This document shows positions 22,232 to 34,900 of a DNA stretch of 64,000 nt, in pieces (within the stretch, counting starts at the first letter, position 1; each line of letters opens with the position of its first letter). This DNA is from Xenopus tropicalis. Taxonomy: Eukaryota > Chordata > Amphibia > Anura > Pipidae. Below the pieces are notes generated by a model. It was not told the DNA's origin, searched no databases, and saw only the letters and a program-made list of their open reading frames with translations. The translations under genes and the position numbers were made by a program. The stretch covers positions 151,009,784-151,073,783 of the forward strand of contig NC_030679.2 in assembly GCF_000004195.4 (NCBI RefSeq), read 5' to 3'.

Positions 22232-25200
22232 CTCCCGATATATCCCATTTATACTATAGGGCAGTTATAGGGTGTGCGTGTGTCAGTGTATAGGGCACAG
22301 TCCCCCCATATATCCCATTTATACTATAGGGCAGTTATAGGGTGTGTGTGTCAGTGTATAGGGCACAGTCCCCCCATATATCCCATTTATACTATAGGGC
22401 AGTTATAGGGTGTGCGTGTGTCAGTGTATAGGGCACAGTCCCCCCATATATCCCATTTATACTATAGGGCAGTTATAGGGTGTGTGTGTCAGTGTATAGG
22501 GCACAGTCCCCCCATATATCCCATTTATACTATAGGGCAGTTATAGGGTGTGTGTGTGTCAGTGTATAGGGTACAGTCCCCCCATATATCCCATTTATAC
22601 TATAGGGCAGTTATAGGGTGTGTGTGTGTCAGTGTATAGGGCACAGCCCCCCCATATATCCCATTTATACTATAGGGCAGTTATAGGGTGTGTGTGTGTC
22701 AGTGTATAGGGCACAGTCCCCCCATATATCCCATTTATACTATAGGGCAGTTATAGGGTGTGTGTGTCAGTGTATAGGGCACAGTCCCCCCATATATCCC
22801 ATTTATACTATAGGGCAGTTATAGGGTGTGTGTGTCAGTGTATAGGGCACAGTCCCCCCATATATCCCATTTATACTATAGGGCAGTTATAGGGTGTGCG
22901 TGTGTCAGTGTATAGGGCACAGTCCCCCCATATATCCCATTTATACTATAGGGCAGTTATAGGGTGTGTGTGTCAGTGTATAGGGCACAGTCCCCCCATA
23001 TATCCCATTTATACTATAGGGCAGTTATAGGGTGTGTGTGTGTCAGTGTATAGGGTACAGTCCCCCCATATATCCCATTTATACTATAGGGCAGTTATAG
23101 GGTGTGTGTGTGTCAGTGTATAGGGCACAGCCCCCCCATATATCCCATTTATACTATAGGGCAGTTATAGGGTGTGTGTGTCAGTGTATAGGGCACAGTC
23201 CCCCCATATATCCCATTTATACTATAGGGCAGTTATAGGGTGTGTGTGTCAGTGTATAGGGCACAGTCCCCCCATATATCCCATTTATACTATAGGGCAG
23301 TTATAGGGTGTGTGTGTCAGTGTATAGGGCACAGTCCCCCCATATATCCCATTTATACTATAGGGCAGTTATAGGGTGTGTGTGTGTCAGTGTATAGGGC
23401 ACAGTCCCCCCATATATCCCATTTATACTATAGGGCAGTTATAGGGTGTGTGTGTGTCAGTGTATAGGGCACAGTCCCCCCATATATCCCATTTATACTA
23501 TAGGGCAGTTATAGGGTGTGTGTGTGTCAGTGTATAGGGCACAGTCCCCCCATATATCCCATTTATACTATAGGGCAGTTATAGGGTGTGTGTGTCAGTG
23601 TATAGGGCACAGTCCCCCATATATCCCATTTATACTATAGGGCAGTTATAGGGTGTGTGTGTGTCAGTGTATAGGGCACAGTCCCCCATATATCCCATTT
23701 ATACTATAGGGCAGTTATAGGGTGTGTGTGTCAGTGTATAGGGCACAGTCCCCCCATATATCCCATTTATACTATAGGGCAGTTATAGGGTGTGTGTGTC
23801 AGTGTATAGGGCACAGTCCCCCCCATATATCCCATTTATACTATAGGGCAGTTATAGGGTGTGTGTGTCAGTGTATAGGGCACAGTCTCCCCATATATCC
23901 CATTTATACTATAGGGCAGTTATAGGGTGTGTGTGTGTGTCAGTGTATAGGGCACAGTCCCCCCATATATCCCATTTATACTATAGGGCAGTTATAGGGT
24001 GTGTGTGTCAGTGTATAGGGCACAGTCCCCCCCATATATCCCATTTATACTATAGGGCAGTTATAGGGTGTGTGTCAGTGTATAGGGCACAGTCCCCCCC
24101 ATATATCCCATTTATACTATAGGGCAGTTATAGGGTGTGTGTGTGTCAGTGTATAGGGCACAGTCCCCCATATATCCCATTTATACTATAGGGCAGTTAT
24201 AGGGTGTGTGTGTCAGTGTATAGGGCACAGTCTCCCCATATATCCCATTTATACTATAGGGCAGTTATAGGGTGTGTGTGTGTCAGTGTATAGGGCACAG
24301 TCCCCCCATATATCCCATTTATACTATAGGGCAGTTATAAGGTGTGTGTGTCAGTGTATAGGGCACAGTCCCCCCATATATCCCATTTATACTATAGGGC
24401 AGTTATAGGGTGTGTGTGTCAGTGTATAGGGCACAGTCCCCCCCATATATCCCATTTATACTATAGGGCAGTTATAGGGTGTGTGTGTCAGTGTATAGGG
24501 CACAGTCTCCCCATATATCCCATTTATACTATAGGGCAGTTATAGGGTGTGTGTGTCAGTGTATAGGGCACAGTCCCCCCATATATCCCATTTATACTAT
24601 AGGCAGTTATAGGGTGTGTGTGTCAGTGTATAGGGCACAGTCCCCCCATATATCCCATTTATACTATAGGGCAGTTATAGGGTGTGTGTCAGTGTATAGG
24701 GCACAGTCCCCCCATATATCCCATTTATACTATAGGGCAGTTATAGGGTGTGTGTGTGTCAGTGTATAGGGCACAGTCCCCCATATATCCCATTTATACT
24801 ATAGGGCAGTTATAGGGTGTGTGTGTCAGTGTATAGGGCACAGTCCCCCCCATATATCCCATTTATACTATAGGGCAGTTATAGGGTGTGTGTCAGTGTA
24901 TAGGGCACAGTCCCCCCCATATATCCCATTTATACTATAGGGCAGTTATAGGGTGTGTGTGTGTCAGTGTATAGGGCACAGTCCCCCCATATATCCCATT
25001 TATACTATAGGGCAGTTATAGGGTGTGTGTGTCAGTGTATAGGGCACAGTCTCCCCATATATCCCATTTATACTATAGGGCAGTTATAGGGTGTGTGTGT
25101 CAGTGTATAGGGCACAGTCCCCCCATATATCCCATTTAACTATAGGGCAGTTATAGGGTGTGTGTGTCAGTGTATAGGGCACAGTCCCCCCCATATATCC

Positions 25201-28200
25201 CATTTATACTATAGGGCAGTTATAGGGTGTGTGTGTCAGTGTATAGGGCACAGTCCCCCCATATATCCCATTTATACTATAGGGCAGTTATAGGGTGTGT
25301 GTGTGTCAGTGTATAGGGCACAGTCCCCCCATATATCCCATTTATACTATAGGGCAGTTATAGGGTGTGTGTGTCAGTGTATAGGGCACAGTCCCCCATA
25401 TATCCCATTTATACTATAGGGCAGTTATAGGGTGTGTGTTCAGTGTATAGGGCACAGTCCCCCCCATATATCCCATTTATACTATAGGGCAGTTATAGGG
25501 TGTGTGTGTGTCAGTGTATAGGGACAGTCCCCCCATATATCCCATTTATACTATAGGGCAGTTTATAGGGTGTTGTGTGTCAGTGTATAAGGGCACAGTC
25601 TCCCCATATATCCATTTATACTATAGGGCAGTTATAGGGTGTGTGTGTCAGTGTATAGGGCACAGTCCCCCCATATATCCCATTTATACTATAGGGCAGT
25701 TATAGGGTGTGTGTGTCAGTGTATAGGGCACAGTCCCCCATATATCCCATTTATACTATAGGGCAGTTATAGGGTGTGTGTGTCAGTGTATAGGGCACAG
25801 TCCCCCCATATATCCCATTTATACTATAGGGCAGTTATAGGTGTGTGTGTGTCAGTGTATAGGGCACAGTCCCCCCATATATCCCCATTTATACTATAGG
25901 GCAGTTATAGGGTGTGTTGTGTCAGTGTATAGGACACAGTCCCCCCATATATCCCATTTATACTTATAGGGCAGTTATAGGGTGTGTGTGTGTCAGTGTA
26001 TAGGACACAGTCCCCCCATATATCCCCATTTATACTATAGGGTAGTTATAGGGTGTGTGTGTGTATCAGTGTATAGGGCACAGTCCCCCCATATATCCCA
26101 TTTATACTATAGGGCAGTTATAGGGTGTGGTGTGTGTGTCAGTGTATAGGGCACAGTCCCCCCATATATCCCATTTATACTATAGGGCAGTTATAGGGTG
26201 GTGTGTGTCAGTGTATAGGGCACAGTCCCCCCATATATCCCATTTATACTATAGGGCAGTTATAGGGTGTGGGTGGTGTGTGTCAGTGTATAGGGCACAG
26301 TCCCCCCCATATATCCCATTTATACTATAGGGCAGTTATAGGTGTGTGTGTGTCAGTGTATAGGGCACAGTCTCCCCATATATCCCATTTATACTATAGG
26401 GCAGTTATAGGGTGTGTGTGTGGTCAGTGTATAGGGCACAGTCTCCCCATATATCCCATTTATACTATAGGGCAGTTATAGGGTGTGTGTGTCAGTGTAT
26501 AGGGCACAGTCTCCCCATATATCCCATTTATACTATAGGGCAGTTATAGGGTGTGTGTGTCAGTGTATAGGGCACAGTCCCCCCATATATCCCATTTATA
26601 CTATAGGGCAGTTATAGGGTGTGTGTGTGTCAGTGTATAGGGCACAGTCCCCCCATATATCCCATTTATACTATAGGGCAGTTATAGGGTGTGTGTGTGT
26701 GTGTGTCAGTGTATAGGGCACAGTCCCCCATATATCCCATTTATACTATAGGGCAGTTATAGGGTGTGTGTGTCAGTGTATAGGGCCACAGTCTCCCCAT
26801 ATATCCCATTTATACTATAGGGCAGTTATAGGGTGTGTGTGTCAGTGTATAGGGCACAGTCTCCCCATATATCCCATTTATACTATGGGAAGTTATAGGG
26901 TGTGTGTGTGTCAGTGTATAGGGCACAGTCCCCCCATATATCCCATTTATACTATGGGCAGTTATAGGGGGTGGTGTGTGTCAGTGTATAGGGCACAGTT
27001 CCCCCCCATATATCCCATTTATACTATAGGGCAGTTATAGGGTGTGTGTGTGTCAGTGTATAGGGCACAGTCTCCCCATATATCCCATTTATACTATAGG
27101 GCAGTTATAGGGTGTGTGTGTCAGTGTATAGGGCACAGTCTCCCCATATATCCATTTATACTATAGGGCGTTATAGGGTGTGTGTGTCAGTGTATAGGGC
27201 ACAGTCCCCCCATATATCCCATTTATACTATAGGGCAGTTATAGGGTGTTGTGTCAGTGTATAGGGCACAGCCCCCCCCCCCCCATATATCCGCATTTAT
27301 ACTATAGGGCAGTTATAGGGTGTGTGTGTGTTCAGTGTATAGGGCACAAGTCACCCCCCATATATCCCATTATACTATAGGGCAGTTATAGGGGTGTGTG
27401 TATGTCAGTGTATAGGGCACAGTCCCCCCCATATATCCCATTTATACTATAGGGCAGTTATAGGGTGTGTGTGTGTCAGTGTATAGGGCACAGTCTCCCC
27501 ATATATCCCATTTATACTATAAGGCAGTTATAGGGTGTGTGTGTCAGTGTATAGGGCACAGTCCCCCCCATATATCCCATTTATACTATAGGGCAGTTAT
27601 AGGGTGTGTGTGTCAGTGTATAGGCACAGTCCCCCCCATATATCCCATTTATACTATAGGGCAGTTATAGGGTGTGTGTGTCAGTGTATAGGGCACAGTC
27701 CCCCATATATCCCATTTATACTATAGGGCAGTTATAGTGTGTGTGTGTGTGTGTGTCAGTGTATAGGGCACAGTCCCCCCATATATCCCATTTATACTAT
27801 AGGGCAGTTATAGGGTGTGTGTGTCAGTGTATAGGGCACAGTCCCCCATATATCCCATTTATACTATAGGGCAGTTATAGGTGTGTGTGTGTCAGTGTAT
27901 AGGGCACAGTCCCCCCATATATCCCATTTATACTATAGGGCAGTTATAGGTGTGTGTGTCAGTGTATAGGGCACAGTCCCCCATATATCCCATTTATACT
28001 ATAGGGCAGTTATAGGGTGTGGTGTGTGTCAGTGTATAGGGCACAGTCCCCCTATATATCCCATTTATACTATAGGGCAGTTATAGGGTGTGTGTGTCAG
28101 TGTATAGGGCACAGTCCCCCCCATATATCCCATTTATACTATAGGGCAGTTATAGGGTGTGTGTGTCAGTGTATAGGGCACAGTCCCCCCATATATCCCA

Positions 28201-31200
28201 TTTATACTATAGGGCAGTTATAGGGTGTGTGTGTGTGTCAGTGTATAGGGCACAGTCCCCCCATATATCCCATTTATACTATAGGGCAGTTATAGGGTGT
28301 GTGTGTGTCAGTGTATAGGGCACAGCCCCCCCATATATCCCATTTATACTATAGGGCAGTTATAGGGTGTGTGTGTCAGTGTATAGGGCACAGTCCCCCC
28401 ATATATCCCATTTATACTATAGGGCAGTTATAGGGTGTGTGTGTGTCAGTGTATAGGGCACAGTCCCCCCATATATCCCATTTATACTATAAGGCAGTTA
28501 TAGGGTGGTGTGTGTCAGTGTATAGGGCACAGTCCCCCCATATATCCCATTTATACTATAGGGCAGTTATAGGGTGTGTGTGTCAGTGTATAGGGCACAG
28601 TCCCCCCATATATCCCATTTATACTATAGGGCAGTTATAGGGTGTGTGTGTCAGTGTATAGGGCACAGTCTCCCCATATATCCCATTTATACTATAGGGG
28701 CAGTTATAGGGTGTGTGTGTGTGTCAGTGTATAGGGCACAGTCCCCCCATATATCCCATTTATACTATAGGGCAGTTATAGGGTGTGTGTGTCAGTGTAT
28801 AGGGCACAGTCCCCCCCATATATCCCATTATACTATAGGGCAGTTATAGGGTGTGGTGTCAGTGTATAGGGCACAGTCCCCCCATATATCCCATTTATAC
28901 TATAGGGCAGTTATAGGGTGTGTGTGTGTCAATGTATAGGGCACAGTTCCCCATATATCCCATTTATACTATAGGGCAGTTATAGGGTGTGTGTGTCAGT
29001 GTATAGGGCACAGTCTCCCCATATATCCCATTTATACTATAGGGCAGTTATAGGGTGTGTGTGTGTGTCAGTGTATAGGGCACAGTCCCCCCATATATCC
29101 CATTTATACTATAGGGCAGTTATAGGGTGTGTGTGTGTGTGTGTCAGTGTATAGGGCACAGCCCCCCATATATCCCATTTATACTATAGGGCAGTTATAG
29201 GGTGTGTGTGTGTCAGTGTATAGGGCACAGTCTCCCCATATATCCCATTTATACTATAGGGCAGTTATAGGGTGTGTGTGTGTCAGTGTATAGGGCACGT
29301 CCCCCCCATATATCCCATTTATACTATAGGGCAGTTATAGGGTGTGTGTGTCAGTGTATAGGGCACAGTCCCCCCCATATATCCCATTTATACTATAGGG
29401 CAGTTATAGGGTGTGTGTGTGTCAGTGTATAGGGCACAGTCCCCCCATATATCCCATTTATACTATAGGGCAGTTATAGGGTGTGTGTGTGTCAGTGTAT
29501 AGGGCACAGTCCCCCCCATATATCCCATTTATACTATAGGGCAGTTATAGGGTGTGTGTGTGTCAGTGTATAGGGCACAGTCCCCCCATATATCCCATTT
29601 ATTACTATAGGGCAGTTATAGGGTGTGTGTGTGTCAGTGTATAGGGCACAGTCCCCCCATATATCCCATTTATACTATAGGGCAGTTATAGGGTGTGTGT
29701 GTCAGTGTATAGGGCACAGTCCCCCCCATATATCCCATTTATACTATAGGGCAGTTATAGGGTGTGTGTGTGTCAGTGTATAGGGCACAGTCCCCCCATA
29801 TATCCCATTTATACTATAGGGCAGTTATAGGGTGTGTGTGTCAGTGTATAGGGCACAGTCCCCCCATATATCCCATTTATACTATAGGGCAGTTATAGGG
29901 TGTGTGTGTCAGTGTATAGGGTACAGTCCCCCCCATATATCCCATTTATACTATAGGGCAGTTATAGGGTGTGTGTGTTCAGTGTATAGGGGCACAGTCC
30001 CCCATATATCCCATTTATACTATAGGGGCAGTTATAGGGTGTGTGTGTCAGTGTATAGGGTACAGTCCCCCCATATATCCCATTTATACTATAGGGCAGT
30101 TATAGGGTGTGTTGTGTCAGTGTATAGGGTACAGTCCCCCCATATATCCCATTTATACTATAGGGCAGTTATAGGGTGTGTGTGTCAGTGTATAGGGCAC
30201 AGTCCCCCCCATATATCCCATTTATACTATAGGGCAGTTATAGGGTGTGTGTGTGTCAGTGTATAGGGCACAGTCCCCCCCATATATCCCATTTATACTA
30301 TAGGGCAGTTATAGGGTGTGTGTGTCCAGTGTATAGGGCACAGTCCCCCCATATATCCCATTTATACTATAGGGCAGTTATAGGGTGTGTGTGTGTCAGT
30401 GTATAGGGCACAGTCCCCCCATATATCCCATTTATACTATAGGGCAGTTATAGGGTGTGTGTGTGTCAGTGTATAGGGCACAGTCCCCCCATATATCCCA
30501 TTTATACTATAGGGCAGTTATAGGGTGTGTGTGTGTCAGTGTATAGGGCACAGTCTCCCCATATATCCCATTTATACTATAGGGCAGTTATAGGGTGTGT
30601 GTGTGTCAGTGTATAGGGTACAGTCCCCCCATATATCCCATTTATACTATAGGCAGTTATAGGGTGTGTGTGTGTCAGTGTATAGGGCACAGTCTCCCCA
30701 TATATCCCATTTATACTATAGGGCAGTTATAGGGTGTGTGTGTCAGTGTATAGGGCACAGTCCCCCCCATATATCCCATTTATACTATAGGGCAGTTATA
30801 GGGTGTGTGTGTCAGTGTATAGGGCACAGTCCCCCCATATATCCCATTTATACTATAGGGCAGTTATAGGGTGTGTGTGTGTCAGTGTATAGGGCACAGT
30901 CCCCCCATATATCCCATTTATACTATAGGGCAGTTATAGGGTGTGTGTGTGTCAGTGTATAGGGCACAGTCCCCCCATATATCCCATTTATACTATAGGG
31001 CAGTTATAGGGTGTGGGTGTGTCAGTGTATAGGGCACAGTCTCCCCATATATCCCATTTATACTATAGGGCAGTTATAGGGTGTGTGTGTCAGTGTATAG
31101 GGCACAGTCTCCCCATATATCCCATTTATACTATAGGGCAGTTATAGGGTGTGTGTGTGTGTCAGTGTATAGGGCACAGTCCCCCCATATATCCCATTTA

Positions 31201-31413
31201 TACTATAGGGCAGTTATAGGGTGTGTGTGTGTCAGTGTATAGGGTACAGTCCCCCCATATATCCCATTTATACTATAGGGCAGTTATAGGGTGTGGGTGT
31301 GTCAGTGTATAGGGTACAGTCCCCCCATATATCCCATTTATACTATAGGGCAGTTATAGGGTGTGTGTGTGTCAGTGTATAGGGTACAGTCCCCCCCATA
31401 TATCCCATTTATA
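22232..31413. repeat. 68-bp minisatellite filling the nfam1-rnf167 intergenic region, about 135 copies
   Basis: Units contain CCCCCCATATATCCCATTTA, TACTATAGGGCAGTTATAGG, a (GT)n tract and CAGTGTATAGGGCACAGT. Unit length varies (about 65-75 bp) with C-run and (GT)n length, so a dinucleotide microsatellite is nested in each unit. Two identical 67-codon stretches start at 23,722 and 24,342, showing a 620-bp higher-order period. Positions 25,500-27,400 carry many single-base indels, including a 13-C run near 27,272-27,285. Short frames here are repeat translations. Confidence 0.97.
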
Positions 31414-31890
31414 GGGAAGAGGCTGGAGGGAGGGAAGTAACTGGGGGGGGGATACAGACTGACAGACAGGGTGAGTTTAGGTGACTGGAAGTCCCACAGA
31501 AAGGGGAGGGGTATATTAGAGAAAAGGGTTAAAAATAAGAATGAAGGCGAACAGAAACCAAGAGAGAGAAATGGCTGCGCACCACTGACATACCTACAGC
31601 AGGAACAACAAGCAGAATACCTGGTAGGGGAGGAGCTAGGATGTCAGGGGAGGGGCTAGGGATGTCAGGGGAGGGGCTAGGGATGTCAGGGGAGGGGCTA
31701 GTGAATGGCAGGGGAGAAGAAGCAGGAGAGAGTGAGAAAGTGAGTGGCGGCAGTGACAGGGAAGGGGCGGGGCGGTGGGAGGAGTCACAGGGATCGCTAG
31801 GCCCGAGTCTCAGACCGGAAATAAACAGACTGACACCCAAGCGGGGGACACGGAGTGACAGGGGGTCGGGGGCGGGAGGAGACGCGGCAT
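31414..31890 (+). promoter_or_regulatory. rnf167: Candidate rnf167 promoter
   Basis: This unique, purine- and GC-rich stretch sits between the intergenic array and the first exon. It has three tandem GGGATGTCAGGGGAGGGGCT units (about 31,638-31,700) and SP1-type GC boxes at about 31,764-31,773 and 31,868-31,880, with a third (GGGGCGGGGAG) further down at about 31,910-31,920. An ETS core CCGGAA lies at 31,815-31,820. There is no TATA box, which fits a housekeeping-type promoter. Start sites are not mapped. Confidence 0.5.
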
Positions 31891-31930
31891 ATGAATACAG
31901 GGGCGGGGAGAGACCTGCAGCCCAATACAG
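31891..31930 (+). other. rnf167: rnf167 non-coding exon 1 (3' part) and donor
   Basis: CCCAATACAG|GTGAGTTC at 31,930/31,931 is a strong 5' splice site, with the matching acceptor TTTGTAG| at 41,890. The first coding exon has only six bases before its ATG, so an upstream non-coding exon is required and this is the only good candidate. Its 5' end is unknown. An ATG at 31,891 would open an overlapping upstream frame if it is included in the transcript. Confidence 0.55.
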
Positions 31931-31970
31931 GTGAGTTCTGACAGCGAGGGTCCAATAGTCCGTCCGCCAT

Positions 31971-34900
31971 ATATCCCTATGTACTGCCTGTCCCTTATAT
32001 CCCTATGTACTGCCTGTCCCTTATACCCCTATGTACTGCCTGTCCCTTATATCCCTATGTACTGCCTGTCCCTTATATCCCTATGTACTGCCTGTCCCCT
32101 TATATCCCTATGTACTGCCTGTCCCTTATATCCCTATGTACTGCCTGTCCCTTATATCCCTATGTACTGCCTGTCCCTTATATCCCCATGTACTGCCTGT
32201 CCATTATATCCCTATGTACTGCCTGCCCCTTATATCCCCATGTACTGCCTGTCCCTTATATCCCTATGTACTGCCTGTCCCTTATATCCCTATGTACTGC
32301 CTGCCCCTTATATCCCCATGTACTGCCTGTCCCTTATATCCCTATGTACTGCCTGTCCCTTATATCCCTATGTACTGCCTGCCCCTTATACCCCTATGTA
32401 CTGCCTGTCCCTTATATCCCTATGTACTGCCTGCCCCTTATACCCCTATGTACTGCCTGTCCCTTATATCCCTATGTACTGCCTGCCCCTTATACCCCTA
32501 TGTACTGCCTGTCCCTTATATCCCTATGTACTGCCTGTCCCTTATACCCCTATGTACTGCCTGTCCCTTATACCCCTATGTACTGCCTGTCCCTTATATC
32601 CCTATGTACTGCCTGTCCCTTATATCCCTATGTACTGCCTGCCCCTTATATCCCTATGTACTGCCTGCCCCTTATATCCCTATGTACTGCCTGCCCCTTA
32701 TATCCCTATGTACTGCCTGCCCCTTATATCCCTATGTACTGCCTGTCCCTTATATCCCTATGCACTGCCTGTCCCTTATATCCCTATGTACTGCCTGCCC
32801 CTTATATCCCTATGTACTGCCTGCCCCTTATATCCCTATGTACTGCCTGCCCCTTATATCCCTATGTACTGCCTGTCCCTTATATCCCTATGCACTGCCT
32901 GTCCCTTATATCCCTATGTACTGCCTGCCCCTTATATCCCTATGTACTGCCTGCCCCTTATATCCCTATGTACTGCCTGTCCCTTATATCCCTATGTACT
33001 GCCTGCCCCTTATACCCCTATGTACTGCCTGTCCCTTATATCCCTATGTACTGCCTGTCCCTTATATCCCTATGCACTGCCTGTCCCTTATATCCCTATG
33101 TACTGCCTGCCCCTTATATCCCTATGTACTGCCTGTCCCTTATATCCCTATGCACTGCCTGTCCCTTATATCCCTATGTACTGCCTGCCCCTTATATCCC
33201 TATGTACTGCCTTCCCCTTATATCCCTATGTACTGCCTGTCCCTTATATCCCTATGTACTGCCTGCCCCTTATATCCCTATGTACTGCCTGTCCCTTATA
33301 TCCCTATGTACTGCCTGCCCCTTATACCCCTATGTACTGCCTGCCCCTTATACCCCTATGTACTGCCTGCCCCTTATATCCCTATGTACTGCCTGTCCCT
33401 TATATCCCTATGTACTGCCTGTCCCTTATATCCCTATGTACTGCCTGCCCCTTATATCCCTATGTACTGCCTGTCCCTTATACCCCTATGTACTGCCTGT
33501 CCCTTATACCCCTATGTACTGCCTGCCCCTTATATCCCTATGTACTGCCTGCCCTTATATCCCTATGTACTGCCTGTCCCTTATACCCCTATGTACTGCC
33601 TGTCCCTTATATCCCTATGTACTGCCTGCCCCTTATATCCCTATGTACTGCCTGCCCCTTATATCCCTATGTACTGCCTGCCCCTTATATCCCTATGTAC
33701 TGCCTGCCCCTTATATCCCTATGTACTGCCTGCCCCTTATATCCCTATGTACTGCCTGCCCCTTATATCCCTATGTACTGCCTGTCCCTTATATCCCTAT
33801 GTACTGCCTGTCCCTTATATCCCCATGTACTGCCTGTCCCTTATATCCCTATGTACTGCCTGTCCCTTATATCCCTATGTACTGCCTGCCCCTTATATCC
33901 CTATGTACTGCCTGCCCCTTATACCCCTATGTACTGCCTGTCCCTTATATCCCTATGTACTGCCTGCCCCTTATACCCCTATGTACTGCCTGCCCCTTAT
34001 ATCCCTATGTACTGCCTGTCCCTTATATCCCTATGTACTGCCTGCCCCTTATATCCCTATGTACTGCCTGTCCCTTATATCCCTATGTACTGCCTGTCCC
34101 TTTTACCCCTATATACTGCCTGTCCCTTATATCCCTATGTACTGCCTGCCCCTTATATCCCTATGTACTGCCTGCCCCTTATATCCCTATGTACTGCCTG
34201 CCCCTTATATCCCTATGTACTGCCTGCCCCTTATATCCCTATGTACTGCCTGTCCCTTATATCCCTATGTACTGCCTGTCCCTTATATCCCTATGTACTG
34301 CCTGCCCCTTATATCCCTATGTACTGCCTGTCCCTTATATCCCTATGTACTGCCTGTCCCTTATATCCCTATGTACTGCCTGTCCCTTATACCCCTATGT
34401 ACTGCCTGTCCCTTATACCCCTATGTACTGCCTGTCCCTTATATCCCTATGTACTGCCTGCCCCTTATATCCCTATGTACTGCCTGTCCCTTATATCCCT
34501 ATGTACTGCCTGTCCCTTATATCCCTATGTACTGCCTGTCCCTTATATCCCTATGTACTGCCTGCCCCTTATATCCCTATGTACTGCCTGTCCCTTATAT
34601 CCCTATGTACTGCCTGCCCCTTATATCCCTATGTACTGCCTGTCCCTTATATCCCTATGTACTGCCTGCCCCTTATATCCCTATGTACTGCCTGTCCCTT
34701 ATATCCCTATGTACTGCCTGCCCCTTATTCCTATGTACTGCCTGTCCTTATACCCCTATGTACTGCCTGTCCCTTATATCCCTATGTACTGCCTGTCCCT
34801 TATATCCTATGTACTGCCTGCCCCTTAATTCCTATGTACTGCCTGCCCCTTATATCCCTATGTACTGCCTGTCCCTTATATCCCTATGTACTGCCTGTCC

